Assembly: GCA_947568835.1 (NCBI GenBank) | Contig: OX387603.1 | Coordinates: forward strand, 24,266,651-24,330,650 | DNA length: 64,000 nucleotides | Source: Protonemura montana | Lineage: Eukaryota; Arthropoda; Insecta; Plecoptera; Nemouridae | Reading direction: 5' to 3' | Part shown: piece after piece, positions 12,114 to 26,263 of the stretch | Position numbering within the stretch: position 1 is the first letter of the stretch | How the letters are laid out: each line of letters begins with the position of its first letter | Program-made: the position numbers and the translations under genes | The notes under the pieces: generated by a model | What the model was told of the DNA's origin: nothing | The model's database searches: none | The model's input: only the letters and a program-made list of their open reading frames with translations

Positions 12114-15100
12114 GGCCGCCGCCGCATTGATTTGCGCAATAAATCTGCGCTGGCCACGAATAATATAACACAACACAGTCGAGAACAACAAGCAATTACA
12201 TGGCGGGTAGGGCGAGTTAATTTATAATTTTTAAATGGTACGTACAGATCCGTCGTACGCCGTGCACGCCAGTATCACATTAATTATTTTAATTTACTTG
12301 CGAAGGCAGCGCGATTTATTGGCAGCGACATGTTCCCAGCGCTGCAGAGAGAGTTTGCTTTACGCACATGTCACCGCGAATTGTGTGTTTATGGAAACTC
12401 TACTCGGCTGAAAGTGTGTGTAAGGTACGGTAATGAAATCAGAGGTTCTTTCGAAGCTAATCCTTGTTTCTTACAAGTATCACTAGATTCTCGCCGGGCA
12501 GGATAACACATTACTAGGTAGAGTTAACTCGCTACTTCGTCGAAGACAATATCTCGCGACTGGTAATTGGAAACTAAACCTGATATTTAACATAACCACG
12601 CGAAGTCTGCGCAAGCATGTCACCGTCGGCCACCCAACAGACGCGCTGGATGCAGCTCGTGCTTACCCTAATATGCAGTGCCCGCTCATTAATCTACCGG
12701 CGAAGCGCGCGACCTCGCGAGGTACAAAGTCTGCAAACCACGCGGGAGCTGGCGTGGCTGTCGGTGTTCGGCGGTCGACCACGGTGATATATTTCCTCAC
12801 ACCGCTCGGCGCCAACAACCAGCAGCCAGCGTGGCGATCTTAACCCCAAAAAAAGAATGCAGCGCGGCACTCGTTAAAAGTGTTTCTCGCCAGCGAGAGA
12901 AAGAGAGCCGGAATCTACTAAAACTGTTAAAACTATGTCTTCTAACGAGCGCGTTTAGCTAAACGGTATGCAGATCGCGTGAATTGCCGTCGCTTCCCAC
13001 ATTGCACGGTGTCTTTATAGCATTGCGTGGAGTAAGTGTTACCTTCCAAGGGGTAACGCAGACAGACCTACTGCAAGGTAGCGATATCTTCAGCCGTGGC
13101 CTCCGTGTCGCCGTCTAGCGGCTATCGGTGGGTAATTGGAGGGTCGGGGGTAGCCGTCGGCAGAATCAACACGGCAGTGTAAACACGACCCGGCGCCTAC
13201 ATGAGATTCGACGAAGGGAGAGGATACATCGCGATGAGAGTGATTTTGACTGGCTGGCTTGTGACTTAATTTGAGGAACTCACGTGATGGTTATTGAACG
13301 AATCGTAAGTTCAAGCGCTATAAACATGGTTTACCTACTCTAATCAGATTATTGGTCCTTGATTTTAATCCATGCGTCTAGAGCCGTATGTAGGCACCGA
13401 AGTGACTTGTAGCAGTTAAGCCATCAAAATAATGCCATATACTCATGCACAGATCGAACCACTTCCAGAGAGTCTTCCAGTAATCCAGAGCGATCGGAAT
13501 GGAATCCAAAGGCCAAGTTTGCGTTCAGCAGCCAGCGAAATCGTTCTCGATTTCTCACTGCCACTTTATTTCTTTTATTGCCGGCAATTAGAGTAAAATG
13601 CAGCGCGGCGGGCCAAGAGCGCGTACTCCCCCAGCGTCGAGCTACCGAGTTCCACCGCGCTCGCCCGGGGCGCTCTCTCACAGTGTTCGACGGCCGTACA
13701 CGGCCCGGAGGGAACACTCGTGTGCTTTCTCAGAGTCGACACGACATCACGTGGCGTTGTTTCACTCGAAGGAGAACAGTTGCCAACTGAAGACTTTGCT
13801 GTTTGGGTTACCTTGGCAAAATGGGACTAGCAGTTTCTTCTAGATGCTTTGAGGTTGACATTGGGTTGGACAGGGTGTAGAGAAGTTTCCACTTTCCAGT
13901 TCATGTCACAATGATTGGGAGTCATTGGATTTTGGTTCTATTAAATGTGCTTTTTCTGCTGGGCCATAAATAATTTAGTATTTGATAAAAACACAGTCCA
14001 ATGACTTACGAATTAAGTCTGATTGTAATAATTATTGAGATTTATTAAGATTTGTGAGTAGATGATTATAATAAGACGGGTTCAAAGATATTGCGTTTGG
14101 TTTCTATGCTCGTTTTGCATTAGTTTAAGCCACAGTTGCTAATCTATGTGAATTCCTCGGCGGTATTCACAACTCACAAGTTATACTATATGCAAATTAC
14201 TTCCCAGCCGAGCGGTAATAAAATATTAACATTTTATTAAACTCGTACCTTCGTTTAATTAGCCCCCGAGAGAACATTGCCAAGGAAAACAAAGGAGCAC
14301 CATGCACAGCCTCCCAATCTCGCTGCGCTGATAATCTATCAATAGCAAGCTGACGTTTCTGCTGCCCTCTTCTCACACTCTTAACGCCGCCACACCGCGA
14401 TCGCGTCTCGAATTAAGTCAGTCCAATCAGAGAATGGGCCTTGATTAAAGCGACCACCTCGCGAAGACAATAGTCCGCTAACAAGTGAGGTGTATAGAGG
14501 ATCGCGGCATAGAAAGCCATCGGAGATTGATGAACGCTGTATGGTCTGTACGGTGTCTATCCATTACTGAACCGATATTAATACATTGCCACAACGGCGT
14601 CCTCCTCGGAATTACTACCGGAGGTGCTATTAATTGATTTAACCTGTGCCACCCCGAATCAACACCTCGGGCGGCGATGACGATGTAAATACGAGGACGC
14701 ATTGTGTTGTGCAATTACCCAGCTATACAGGAATCAGGGCAGCTCTTCAGGTCTGTCTAAAGGGTCCATTGCCGATCATTCGAAAGGACAGCCCTTTGGT
14801 TCGAGATGCCTCCGATCGGGTTATTAATTTCATCGGCTCCGCGCTGGCTTCTAAGCAATTTAAACTGACGTTCTCGTAACAGTTTTTGACACCATCAAAG
14901 AAAACAGACAGCTGCAATGGGACCGTGTAGATTCAATCATCGTTCCTTTATTGTTTTTAATAATCGAATAATGGACGATTCAAACACGGTATCGATCGAT
15001 AGAAACGTCTGGCAAGATCTCCGAAATGATTCCTTGATCGAACGCGGTCGATCACGGTGGTCGCATCACTTCAATGGTCCAGCGAGTGCACCCTCAACCT

Positions 15101-16422
15101 GAAGAAAAAACGCAGAAAAAACGCAACAATTTCGCTTCTAAACGTACATAATGACGACAGCGTTCAGTGGAGCGACTCTAACCATGGACCACCGACCCTC
15201 CACCTCTTCGGCAAACCACCTCCGCAGACTTCTTTGCGATGGCCCGCTCCCGCTGCGCGTCGAATACCACTCGCATCGGTCAATCCAAACATTGGCCGCG
15301 GATAATTATTGTTGATGGCCTCCAGATCGACAAACGTCTTTCACATTTGACAAGCCACTTAGCGCACCAACGACGGCAATGAGCCGAGAGTCACTCGACT
15401 CTTTTCCCTGCCCATTGTGGCAGCGACATTCTCGCTGGTAATTGAGCTACGCGATTGAGTCATTCACATCCAACTCGCTACTCGCCTATCTCGTGGCTTG
15501 CTGTAGCGACATGGCTTACACCGACTTTAAAAGCTCTGGATGACGTCTTTTTGTGTTTTCTAGCTGGAGACGTCACACGATGCCATTCTCGCGGCGTTGC
15601 TGTGTGATTTAAATGATACGGAATTACCAATGCCAATCCGAACGTCAAATCTAACTTTTGTCTGGCCAACTTAGATAAAAACTCTAGGATTTCAAACACC
15701 CATGAATCGTGGGCGAGTTGTGTTTTTTTTTTCCAGTGCCCCCCTTGAAATTCGAATAGCGACGTCACGTTCCACTATGACAAGGTGCTTGTGCACAGGT
15801 GGTAATTTATATAACCTTAAAAAAAAAACACATTTCCACTGATGATCGTTCTCTTTCACCGAAATGGTTGGCTAAGTCCTGGAAAATTGGATCCGTTTTA
15901 CTTTCGTTTGTCAGTCCGGTGTCTTGCTAGACTTTTTGGCCCCCTTTATGACAGCGGTTATGAGGTGGTCAGGGCCGCGCTGCGACATTGTCAGGGCGAA
16001 GAACAGCGAGGCATGGGTCCTCTTTACAAAGTGGTAGAAAATGAATCGATTTCGCAATCCCAATTCAGACGTTCGATCGTTTAAGGAACCCTCTCACTAC
16101 CGAGTCCGTCTACAAGTCAGTCTAGCAAAATCAAACACTCAACCCTGTCAAAATTTAGTCAAGGCCATTTCGAATTAGACGTTATGTACATGGAGATTGG
16201 GCTCAGCAAACGTATAATAAAATTGGGTCTACATGTTTAATCAAAGTCTTAGCGCCAATGTTAAACTGTCTTCGCGGAATAAACCGAACGATGAACTATA
16301 CTATTCTAACAAAAATGATATTTGCTACAATCCACAATATTTCTTGCATAATGCTCGCATTTTAGACTTGATTACACTCAGATAATCGTAATTTATGCTA
16401 ACTCCAACGCTTCCCAATGGCA

Positions 16423-16493
16423 AGCGCCATCGGGTGGCAGCTACCATTACCCTGTGTTGCCAGCTAGTTTGCTCAGCAGAGTGCTTAACGATA
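16423..16493 (-). repeat. CTCF-like repeat, copy 2 (longer)
   Basis: The first 26 bases are identical to copy 1 at 8006. The following segment (TTGCCAGCTAGTTTGCTCAG and on) is shared with a diverged copy at 54469-54541. The minus-strand core at 16424-16437 matches the CTCF consensus at 13 of 14 positions. Confidence 0.58.
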
Positions 16494-19400
16494 GCACTGC
16501 GACTCTAACTAACTCTGTAAAAAACCAATGATCATACATTTCATACAGCGTTTCATACATTCGCCTATCATGCCCTACCCACAATTCTATGATACGAACT
16601 TGATGGTCTGCAATCTTCACAGAAGGTCACCGTTTGACCTTCCTACGCCAACCATCAGGTCACTAAATGCCGTCCACTCAAAACCACCTCTTAAACAACG
16701 CGATACTCCCGAGGAGCTTGCATCAAGACGACATCTTCTCTCTCTAATAAGTAACCAGCGGAAGTGTTTATTGCTTCAAATTGCAGACAATCGGTCCATT
16801 TATTTCCTCAGAGTCAAAGATGCCCGCTGCAAGGCTGGACTTTCCTTCAAATTGTCTGATTTATCTGCAAAACCGTCATTTTCTTCGCTGGCCGATGGAC
16901 TTTACTTCATTGCTCTCTCTCTCTGTCTCTGGGTCTGCAAGCTTTGTCTTAGCTTCTCACTGATTTCCTCGCGTATGTCCCAAGAAGTTCAAGTCGGTGG
17001 CCATTTCTTCGCTGGTCGTCAACGACAAAAGGAGGCAGTCATGGAAACAATCAGACTTGGCCGAAAACTCGGACCATCCGATGACACTGCACTTCACCGA
17101 AATCCGTCCAAACAATGCCAGCCTCTGGTACATTGGTTGTACGGCGGGCATGAAATCGAAGCGATCTTCGAAGATGCTCCACGTCGTCGAGCTACGCGTC
17201 GCACTCTCTTTGGTTCCGTCGACGCCATGCCCATTGCCCGTCGACCCGGCATTTTCACACTCGGAACGAATTTTGAGTAACTTCCCGTGGTTTCGAGAAG
17301 TCAGCCGCGTTTCATTCAAGTTTTTCTCGGCGTGGTTTTTGTTTCCTCGTCTCGCGATTCGTTTCCTTGATTTAGATATTATTTAGAGACGAATCTTGAA
17401 GGCTGTGACGGTCCAGATTTGGGATTTAAATGTGGGAGACTTTGGGACTCGAACTTCGGTTCGAATTCTCTCACAATTTTTTCCGCCAAAAAAAGGTGTG
17501 AATAGAAGTTCGTTGCTTCACCTTTGTGTGAAGATCATAGAGGATTTGGTTTTACCATCCACGCTCATAAACATGCTTTTATTCTCCAATTAAAGTCAGC
17601 GTAGCAGCGAAGTAAACACTCATGGCAACAAACAACAATTCATCCCTCATTCCTCAATTACAAATTTCGCGCGCTGCGAACACGGCCGCCATGCTTACAG
17701 GCATGAACCCACAGACTGATTGCTTGGTCTGATTTCCGTTTTCTGTCTTCCAATTGCTTGTTCTCTGTACCATCCTCGTTCAGCATCCTCACGTTTTACA
17801 GCGAAATGACTTATCAAGCTCGCATGTGTCCGGCGTCGAAGAATAAGTCCACTCCATCCGACAAGCGACGTCTGCGCCTTGGCATCGTTGAAGCTCTTAA
17901 GGCTTCGTCTATAATTTCTGAGGCGTCAAAGGATAAACCTCAGCAGCAGCCAAAGCTCAACGAACGGTGCCAAAACAACAACCTTAGTGGACATAAACGT
18001 CCCTGTTTTCGAGGCACAGTCCTGGGTGATGCTACCAACAATTTAAGAGGTTGCTAGAGGTCATCCGCTAAGAGATTTCCAAGAACAGCCTCATCATATC
18101 ACCACAGCTTCGGTCTATTCAAAAGTTCTCGTATATTACCATTTATTAGAAACCGTGAAAAGCGGCCACATGATCCTTCCCGCCAAAACGGCATTGTCCC
18201 GCCATATATAGGAGCACCAATCTCGTGCCAAGAAAGACAGTCTTAATCCACCAGAAAATCACTTGCAAATATTCCACCGTTCCATTGTTGGTCGCTTCAA
18301 TCGCAACAATGCTTCACGGAATGTCCAGCACCTCGGCGCGATATGCAGAGCGACGACGATGTGCCGTGGACATGTAGTGGACAATAGCCATGTGGTCTTC
18401 AACCACGTCATACTTCATTACAGCGACGACTCTTTGCGTCGATTTCTTTGCTACTGGCCGCGGTCAATTTTCTGCTTGGCGCGATCTCGATTGACCATGC
18501 GCGGCAATTGCGGTCGAATCATAGTCGATTTCTGCGCACGCAGCAATGCAGAAGCTGTGCACACTGCGATGCGCCGTACATCAGATGATTGCACCTGCAC
18601 ACATTGGCCCGAGATGGCTGTCAATTATGTATCATCTCCTCCCAGCCACAGAATCGTGTTTATTAGTTATCGATTTATTACCAGCGGTAAACGCATCCGT
18701 TGCAACGCCTAACCCATGGAGTTAATTGTCAGTCATGGCGATTCTCGATTTGTATTCGCTCGTGATCGACGGCATTGCCGCTTTCGCGAATTCTTCCGGA
18801 TCTCGGATTCTTCCGGGCAAGATGTTATTTAATGTCAAAAGTCGTATAAAAATCGCGAAAAGTGATGTTGACAGAAACAAGAACAATAAAAACGGTGTTC
18901 TCGTGGTGATAGATTCGTTCACGTAGCCAAGAATATAATTACCGGTATGCATATGGTAGAAGTGTAAGGGGCAAGGTATTCAATTGTGTAAAAACTCGAC
19001 AGCTTGAGCAAGCTTTGCTAAAGCGTTTAACTTTTTGTTTGGCTTTAATTCTGTTAATTATTAATGGTGGTTACTGGTCGAAGACTCCACGACGTATGGT
19101 CAGCAGACCTGCTAATCACTGGCCACGGCAAAAACTCTGCCAGTGCTGGCCTGCACTGCACTGGACCAGACTTCCATTCAGAAACCGTTTATTATAATTA
19201 GAGACTCTGGCTGCTAGAACGACGGGCAAAAAGAGCGGTCTAAATTTGCCAAATTGTGTTTGTTCTGTTGGTTCGTATGTCCGGGTCCTTTTTTCAGGGA
19301 AACTTCACCCGCGATGAGCTGTCATTCGTTAATTGCTAGACGTCAAAGATCCTGCAAGCGATCGAGGACACATTGACGTGTCACTTCGATATGTCACGCG

Positions 19401-22400
19401 TTTTTCATGCAAGTTAATCGCGGATAGAAATGCACACTGTTTTGATTTGTGTTGACAAAGAAAATGGGGTAATAACTTCAGTTTGTTTACAGCGAGTTAA
19501 GAAATCCTGAAGTTTACCGCAATTACCATATTTTTCAGCCAACTAAATCGAAAGCAGCAACGTCACTCGATGAAAATATCGTGCGACCAGCAATGGTAAA
19601 TTTCTCAGCTCTTCATTTATACAAGTGGCTTAAGTTGGTACTACATTCGTCGAGCTGTTATTTTGAAGTGTCGTTATACAGAAGTCCGTTTCAATTGACA
19701 AACAACACGAGAAAATGTGTAAATAATTAGCCAGTGCCATAAAAGAGTCGCCCGTAACGACTTGAACGACCGGCTATCTCCTATCCAGCCACGCAGCGTT
19801 GGCCAGGTGAAAACCATTGCAGGACTCGCCAGCGACGAAACGGTGTGATGCAGTACCCGACAGACTTCCAGCCTGTTTACACACCAAACCAGCACCATTA
19901 ACCGGCCGATTACTGCCACTCGGTCTCGATTTACAGCAAATAAAACAACCAGTGAAGAAAAAAAAAAACACTTATCAAGTGACAGAAGAGTTGGAATAAA
20001 TAAATGTACCTTTATCGCTTTGTTAAAGCTTTTAACTCATCTGACCTGCAGGGTGTGTAAAGATTTTGAGCGCTGTAACTTAAGTTAGTGGCGTCGAGTT
20101 TACTGGTTTGGTTATCCCTCGGTCAGGCGTATGAAATTTCAGGTGATAATGGGCTAACAATTAACAAGCACTAAATTCATGGTAAACTGGGCTTTAGCTT
20201 TAAGAGCAAAAGAGAGAGACCACGTTATTAGGAGACCAAAGCCAGTCGTACAGCTAGCTGTTGAAACGTCAAAACAAATTTGAATTTGATGCTAATTTTT
20301 ATGAATAATGACCCCGAATTAATTCCAATTCTATTAATTTTCTTCATTGAATTCTCTTAAGCAACTACTTTTCTCGACGAAATTAACGTCTTAAACGGCA
20401 TCGACCACAAAATAACTAATCTAGACAACGACAACAACAAAAAAACACTCTCGCCTTCGTTAAGTTATTCAAAAAAAGTAATTTATATACTAGTCACACT
20501 TAAAGCATTTCTTTGTCATTATGAGCTTAACAAAACAAACAAGCACACAATCGCATCGCCTCATGGCCCGTGAGACGATGCGTCGAGACTGCATCTCCTT
20601 GGCGGCGCACGACCAAAGACGCGTGCCGGTCTGCACCCGCAGCCACCACCAGGCAGTGCATTGTTTCGGAGACCCGACGGCAGAGGGCGCAACACGCCAG
20701 GTCTATCTCGTTAACGCGCCGAATGCGTGACGGCTGATTAGCATAACGCACGACCTCACAATGGACTTCATTCAACATCAGTTTTACAGTTGATTTTTAA
20801 TTATAAACCGATATTTTCAACACGTAATGCGCGTTCAGTGTTGTGGCGGTAACGCTTTGTTTTTTTACGACGACGGTGCTGCTCCTAACGGTGGTTTTCG
20901 GGGATGCATGCGAGATGAGCGAGAATAATTGATTATTGTTCTGTCCGGCTTAATGTGGTAGCTGATTAGAATTGTTAAATGACCAGCTTTGGCGCTTGTT
21001 GCTTAAATATACCACGCGTGTTTGATTTTAGACGCAAGCAATACCAATGGTGACTAATGGCGAGGATTTTGAAATGGCTTTCGAGCAAGAAAATAAATAA
21101 TATCGTCAGCGCGATTTAAATATTAATTTTGGCCCGGACCGATTGGAATTGGTTTAACTATAACGCGTCGGTAACGGCACCGACTATTAATTATCTTTGT
21201 CCGCCTGGTTAATAGTAACTAATCGAAAGAAACTAATTTGGTTTCGGCTCACGTCGCCACGGAGCAGGCGCGTTCGCGCGTATATAGGTAATGGCTTTAG
21301 TGAATAATTGGCCGGTTCCATAACCATGGGGCTTAAGCGAGCGGTCGTATATTAGAAAAAAAAAGACAGAGAGCAATTATGGAGATCTTGATGGCCCGGT
21401 GACAATTTAACTCACAGTTTTATTAACGCCTATTAACGTTGATGGCTATCAGTTGGTTTTCGGTGAATTGTCTCAGCATAACTGGAAGAGATTCAATGCA
21501 GCCTTTTCTTTGGCATCTTTACTCCAATGAATTAGCATGCACAGTGCATTCTGCAGCGCGCGGTAGCCGTAGAGAAACATACCACAAACCAGCGCTCAAG
21601 AAAAACACACAGACAACTCCAATGGCCGATGTAAAACTCCTGTTACCGCGGTCCACTTCGTGATTGGTACGTCAATGGAGACTTCAATTAAGTGTTAATT
21701 AATAAATCTCTCGACGGCAAGAATTCGCGAGCACATGCGTGCTGCAAATACACCGCGGTGTTCGATCGCCCCTCGTCGGTGCATGGGAAACGCCGACGCT
21801 GAAGAGTGCAGAGTTCATTGCTGCTTCGAAAAGTGGAAGCCAGCTATGATGGCCCCCTGACCCCTCGCATATACGTGGTGAGCGTCGCTTCGACACACGG
21901 AGCTCACATTAAAATAGTTTATGGTTTACGAAATGTATTTACATTTTAAATAATTGGATGTGTGTGTATGTGAGTGTGTGCTTTTTTAAATGGTTTGGAC
22001 TTTGGTTTTAGAGATTGAGAGATATTCGAGTGTGGAATTTTGAGATTTCTTTTTACCTTGCTTTGGTATTTGTTGGGCTCATTAACAGGCTGTGCTATTA
22101 CACTTCGCTCGACGTATACCCTCTAATCATCATTAGATCGGTATCGACCGGGCCGTTGGACGCGTTGCGACCGTGGCGGTCTCTGGAGTGTGTGGACTTT
22201 GCAGAACATTTGCATGCGTACGTGGTAGAAACACTTTAGTTCAGTTTACCTGTGTTATACTTCTTTGTGGTCTTGGGGTGGTCTTAGGGTGGTCTGGCGG
22301 CATCATTAGAAAACAATTCATTGGAACTGAAATGATCTAACATCACAATTATGCGATGCACAAAACGAATTAATTAAAGATTTTGCCTATGGCTCAGGTG

Positions 22401-23854
22401 GTCATGTTTTCTCATTGCTTGGTTTATTACACTTGTTCGCCTATAAAAGTATAATTAACATCAAATACACTCAATTATACGCAGAAAGTAGTTAAATAAA
22501 CATGTATTTAGAAGAATGTTTATCCATAAATTTCATGTGGTATTATTACCGCCATATTGTGAATATCGTCTTCACCTTGTGAATCATAATATTGATTTTA
22601 GTCAAGCCAGATTAATTTTCGCTAGTCGACCATTGTCTTTCGTCGCAAGCGTCCTGGACCAACGTTCTAGACTCGGGGCGATGCAAGCCCTTGGTACCAC
22701 CACCCGTTTTATCGTCAAACGACGATCATGGGGATAATCTAGCACCCAATAAAAGTATCCACTGCTGAGGCCAGCGCGCTAAATCAATACTGCGGGTGAT
22801 TACTTTTAGGTCTCTCGACGGGACGCTCCGAGATTTATGCCGAGTTTGGGGCAGTTCTCTGCGAGCAGGTTGCCATAGAGCTTTTAATTTAGGTAAACAC
22901 TAAAGAGCACGGACTCTCTGCGCCAGTCGTTTGCGTTGTCGGTGAAATATCGGCGATTGAGACGTCAGACGAATTATTCTGTCGAATCAATATGGTCGAT
23001 AATCGCCAATTAAATGTGCACGATTCAGAAACCTTTCAATCCGTCCAATCTAAACGAATTTGTCATCAATTTCGCTGTGAAAATGTTGACCTCGCGCCAG
23101 TTGCTTCGCCCGAGTCCAAGCCAAACGCCATCACGTTCACCGAACGCATCTTTGCCCGCCAGGCCAAATAAAATCATCGCCAATAAAGGTTGACAATGGT
23201 CATTAAACGAAATACTCGTTCTATAAAATTACAAAGTTACATTTTTAAATCCACTTTATGCGTTAGCTCCGTCTAATTTTAACCTGGTGAACCGCCGATC
23301 GGCGTGGTTTGGCAGATCCTGGTCGTGTACGAGAGCGGCTGTCACACACCGAAGTGGCAGTCCTCGACCGATCGAACCGAGCGCCGCGCGCCGATCGCTG
23401 GCCTGTTCCGGCTTTCCAAGGTTAATACGGTGCGGGGGCAGACGCGGAACTCGCGGTGAGTGCTCGCCGGCAGAGTACGTAGCTGCAATGCGGTCGTCGA
23501 GAGCATGGGAACAGTTTCGAGTACCCGAGGGTGACTTGTAGCTACCCCGTGAGATGCAAGAGTGGACATAATTTTACGGAAAACTCAACATAACCCTGAA
23601 GGTTACGATAAAATATTTGTAATGTAATTTTTTTTCAAACTGTACGATTTACGCTTACTTTTCTGCAATACTTTTCTGCTAAATTTGACAAAACACTGTT
23701 TAAAATGCAAAAAAAAAAACTTCTTTCATCATTTGCTTATTCAGAAGGTTTGCCAGAGACCCGTCCTCGGTTGGATTCAAATCTGCATTCTTCAGCTAAC
23801 TGCAGCTCTTAAAAAACAAACTCTCTGCCGCCCCCGCAGCGCCGCCGTTGCCGT

Positions 23855-23879
23855 TGACGACGACGACGACGACGACGAA
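23855..23879. repeat. (GAC)n microsatellite
   Basis: About eight GAC triplets in noncoding DNA. Confidence 0.85.
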
Positions 23880-25397
23880 GAGGACGGTGATTAATCACGA
23901 GACAAAATCCCAGCCCGATTTCGGCCAAGTGTCCGGACTAAACAATGCCGTCAGTGACGTCCGTTCGACGGCGCGACCGCCGATCTGTGCACACGCGGGT
24001 CGTGGCGGAATTCGTCTCTAATGATTGATCATTCCCGGTCGAAGATCGATCATTATTATGCAGGAGATATTACTCGCGATTGGATGTAATTGATCGGTGA
24101 ATTGGATATTGGATTCGAATCCTTTGTCGAGATCGATCTTTCGCAAAACAGTTTTTTTTTTTTTCGATCGTTAGTTTATTACTACGACTATAATCGCGGG
24201 AACGGCAATTGCGAAACCGAGATGCGATTGAATTTTCTCGAGTCGACCCGTTGTCTTCGATCGGAGCAATCGCTTCCCGTTAATATTCTTTATTCACTAA
24301 TCGGCATCATCCCACTGCGAACAGGCACTAGCAACACTCAGCTATCATCCAGAAATCTTAGCAAAGGACTAGGATTCACACAGCCTACAACTTTTATAGA
24401 CGCCAAATATCTTGCACTCTTAGCCATATTCACATCGCCAGCCTCGCAAGCCGCCCGAGCCCGAGAGTCTTCGGAGCGCTCGCCGTCTAATCAGGCAGCA
24501 ATCGCCGGGCGCACAGAGAGATGAATGCGCGGGTCGGTTGTCTCCCGCGCGTTCAGGTCTCCAGCTTTTAGCCGCGCTCGTCCAGTCTCTAAACCACGGA
24601 CCACTGCACTTACAGAAACCAAAGCACACCCTCGAACCACAAGCCCAGCGCGGTACTTCATTTGTAAAACAAATAAACGCAAAAAAAAAAACTAAGCGGA
24701 ATAAAAAGACACGACTTGGGAAAAAAATCTGCCTCTGGTTCCCTCGCGTGCGGTCATTTGACCATGTCGACTTCCACGTTTGGCATGCGCACGTGGGCGC
24801 GTACGCGTGTAAAGTAACACAGGTCTAGTCACTTACCGTGTGAACATGTCGCGGCGTTTATAGTCCACGTTCGGGCCACGTGGCCAGTCCAAGATTGAAC
24901 ACTAAAGCAGAAAGGTCTTAGAGCATAGCTCGAAGGTGGCTGTCACAAGACACTTCTCTTCGACGCCGATGTAGAGGACGGGGACACTGTTTCTGTGTAT
25001 GAGAGGCGACAACTTCACATATTGTGTCCCATTCTAGGCGAGGCTCACTTGACGCCGGGGTTCAACAATCCTCCATCAAAACCAGTGTCAGCAGAGAGAA
25101 TGGGAAACACAGGTCCGGCTCGGCGATATATTTTCGAAGCACCACTTTTCGATGGAGCAATCAAACACTCCCGAGGAATTTAAACACAAGAATAACAAGA
25201 ATAAAATAACACGAACAAAAAGCACAAAACTAATATGTGGGAATGGTATTGTGTCAAAAGTTCAAAACTCGGTAAAACACTAAATAAAATCAATTTAAAT
25301 TTAAAACTCGCGGCGCTTGGTCCCCTAACAACACTGACCCGTTCACCCGCGCACCCTCACGACCCTCCACACAACGACACACCACAACGTCGTCGTC

Positions 25398-25610
25398 CAC
25401 GTGGTGCCTTCGATCCCCTCGTCCACGCTATATACGTTCTGCACTCTAACCGCGTCGTCCACCCTCGCTCGCCTTGCAGATCGGCAGCACTGGCTCGACC
25501 ACAGTCTCGGCACCTCCGCTCTCTCTGCAGCGCGCCTCCTTCGCCGCCGACCGCGCTGATACCGCCGTCCCATTGGCTGAGCGGCCGACAACCGGCGCCT
25601 CGTATTGGTC
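25398..25610 (-). promoter_or_regulatory. candidate minus-strand promoter (CCAAT, TATA, E-box)
   Basis: The patch is CpG-rich within AT-rich surroundings. On the minus strand it has two CCAAT boxes (plus-strand ATTGG at 25572-25576 and 25604-25608), then a TATATA at 25434-25429, then a CACGTG E-box at 25403-25398. The order and strand fit a promoter firing toward the dysf-like exon. The CCAAT-to-TATA spacing is long, and no downstream first exon was proven, so this is an inference. Confidence 0.3.
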
Positions 25611-26263
25611 GACCAGGGGCCCGCGACGGCGAAAGAAATGCAATAAAAATGCAGTAATGCTCACGCTCCGATGTTCACTGGCTGGCTAATGCGATGGGAA
25701 ATGCAAATTTTATCTGTAACTATGGTAACTCGTGGCGTAACCATGGTTTTTTTGACGATTTCGCTGAGCGGGGCGTTGAGGTTGTATAGCGCGGCGACTG
25801 GAGACTTGAATGCGCTGTGAGTGTGCATGATGCAGGAGGCACATCGGCTATGTTGTCATCTACGCATACAGAACCAAATAAACTCAATCTTCAGAACTGC
25901 TCCTTGGCATACCATAAAAATGGGGTCTCATCTTTTGGACATCCTGGATAAAAAAATAAAAAAATTAGATCCAAAATCGGCTCTGAGAACGACCATATAT
26001 GTTTTATTTTTATCGTAGACAACCCTTGAATAGGATTATATCACAAAAATAAAACATTCCCAATGACTTCCTCATATGTCCCAAAAAGGCTAGGACTTGA
26101 AATGCAAACAAATTTGGAGCAAAACTTTACTCAAATTCAAAGAATTCGGAATATTAAAATTTCCTCCTCCTGCACCAAAGATCCACATGATCTAATTGTC
26201 TTTCTTCCCAAGAAACTCATATGTGAATCCGAAAAAAACCCATCAGTAACCTCATTGACTCAT

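Larger units (their letters stand above)
8032..16422. other. long noncoding interval, likely cis-regulatory
   Basis: No exon with credible splice sites and recognisable protein was found over 8.4 kb. The sequence alternates AT-rich homeodomain-like stretches (TAATTA, ATTAAT) with CpG-rich patches and contains several microsatellites. It fits regulatory or intronic DNA flanking a developmental transcription factor. Confidence 0.35.
16494..26263. other. long noncoding interval, likely cis-regulatory
   Basis: No supported coding exon. The longest open frame (16528-17280, 250 codons) has no recognised domain and overlaps open frames on the other strand. AT-rich homeodomain-like motifs are dense around 20.3-21.3 kb. 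A promoter-like CpG-rich patch lies at 25.3-25.65 kb and is listed separately. Confidence 0.35.

Noticed and set aside
18263-18712. 149-codon plus-strand frame
   Set aside because: No family resemblance; His/Cys/Arg-rich composition looks like translated noncoding DNA.
24090-24524. 144-codon plus-strand frame
   Set aside because: No domain, low complexity at the start, overlaps other open frames; likely chance.
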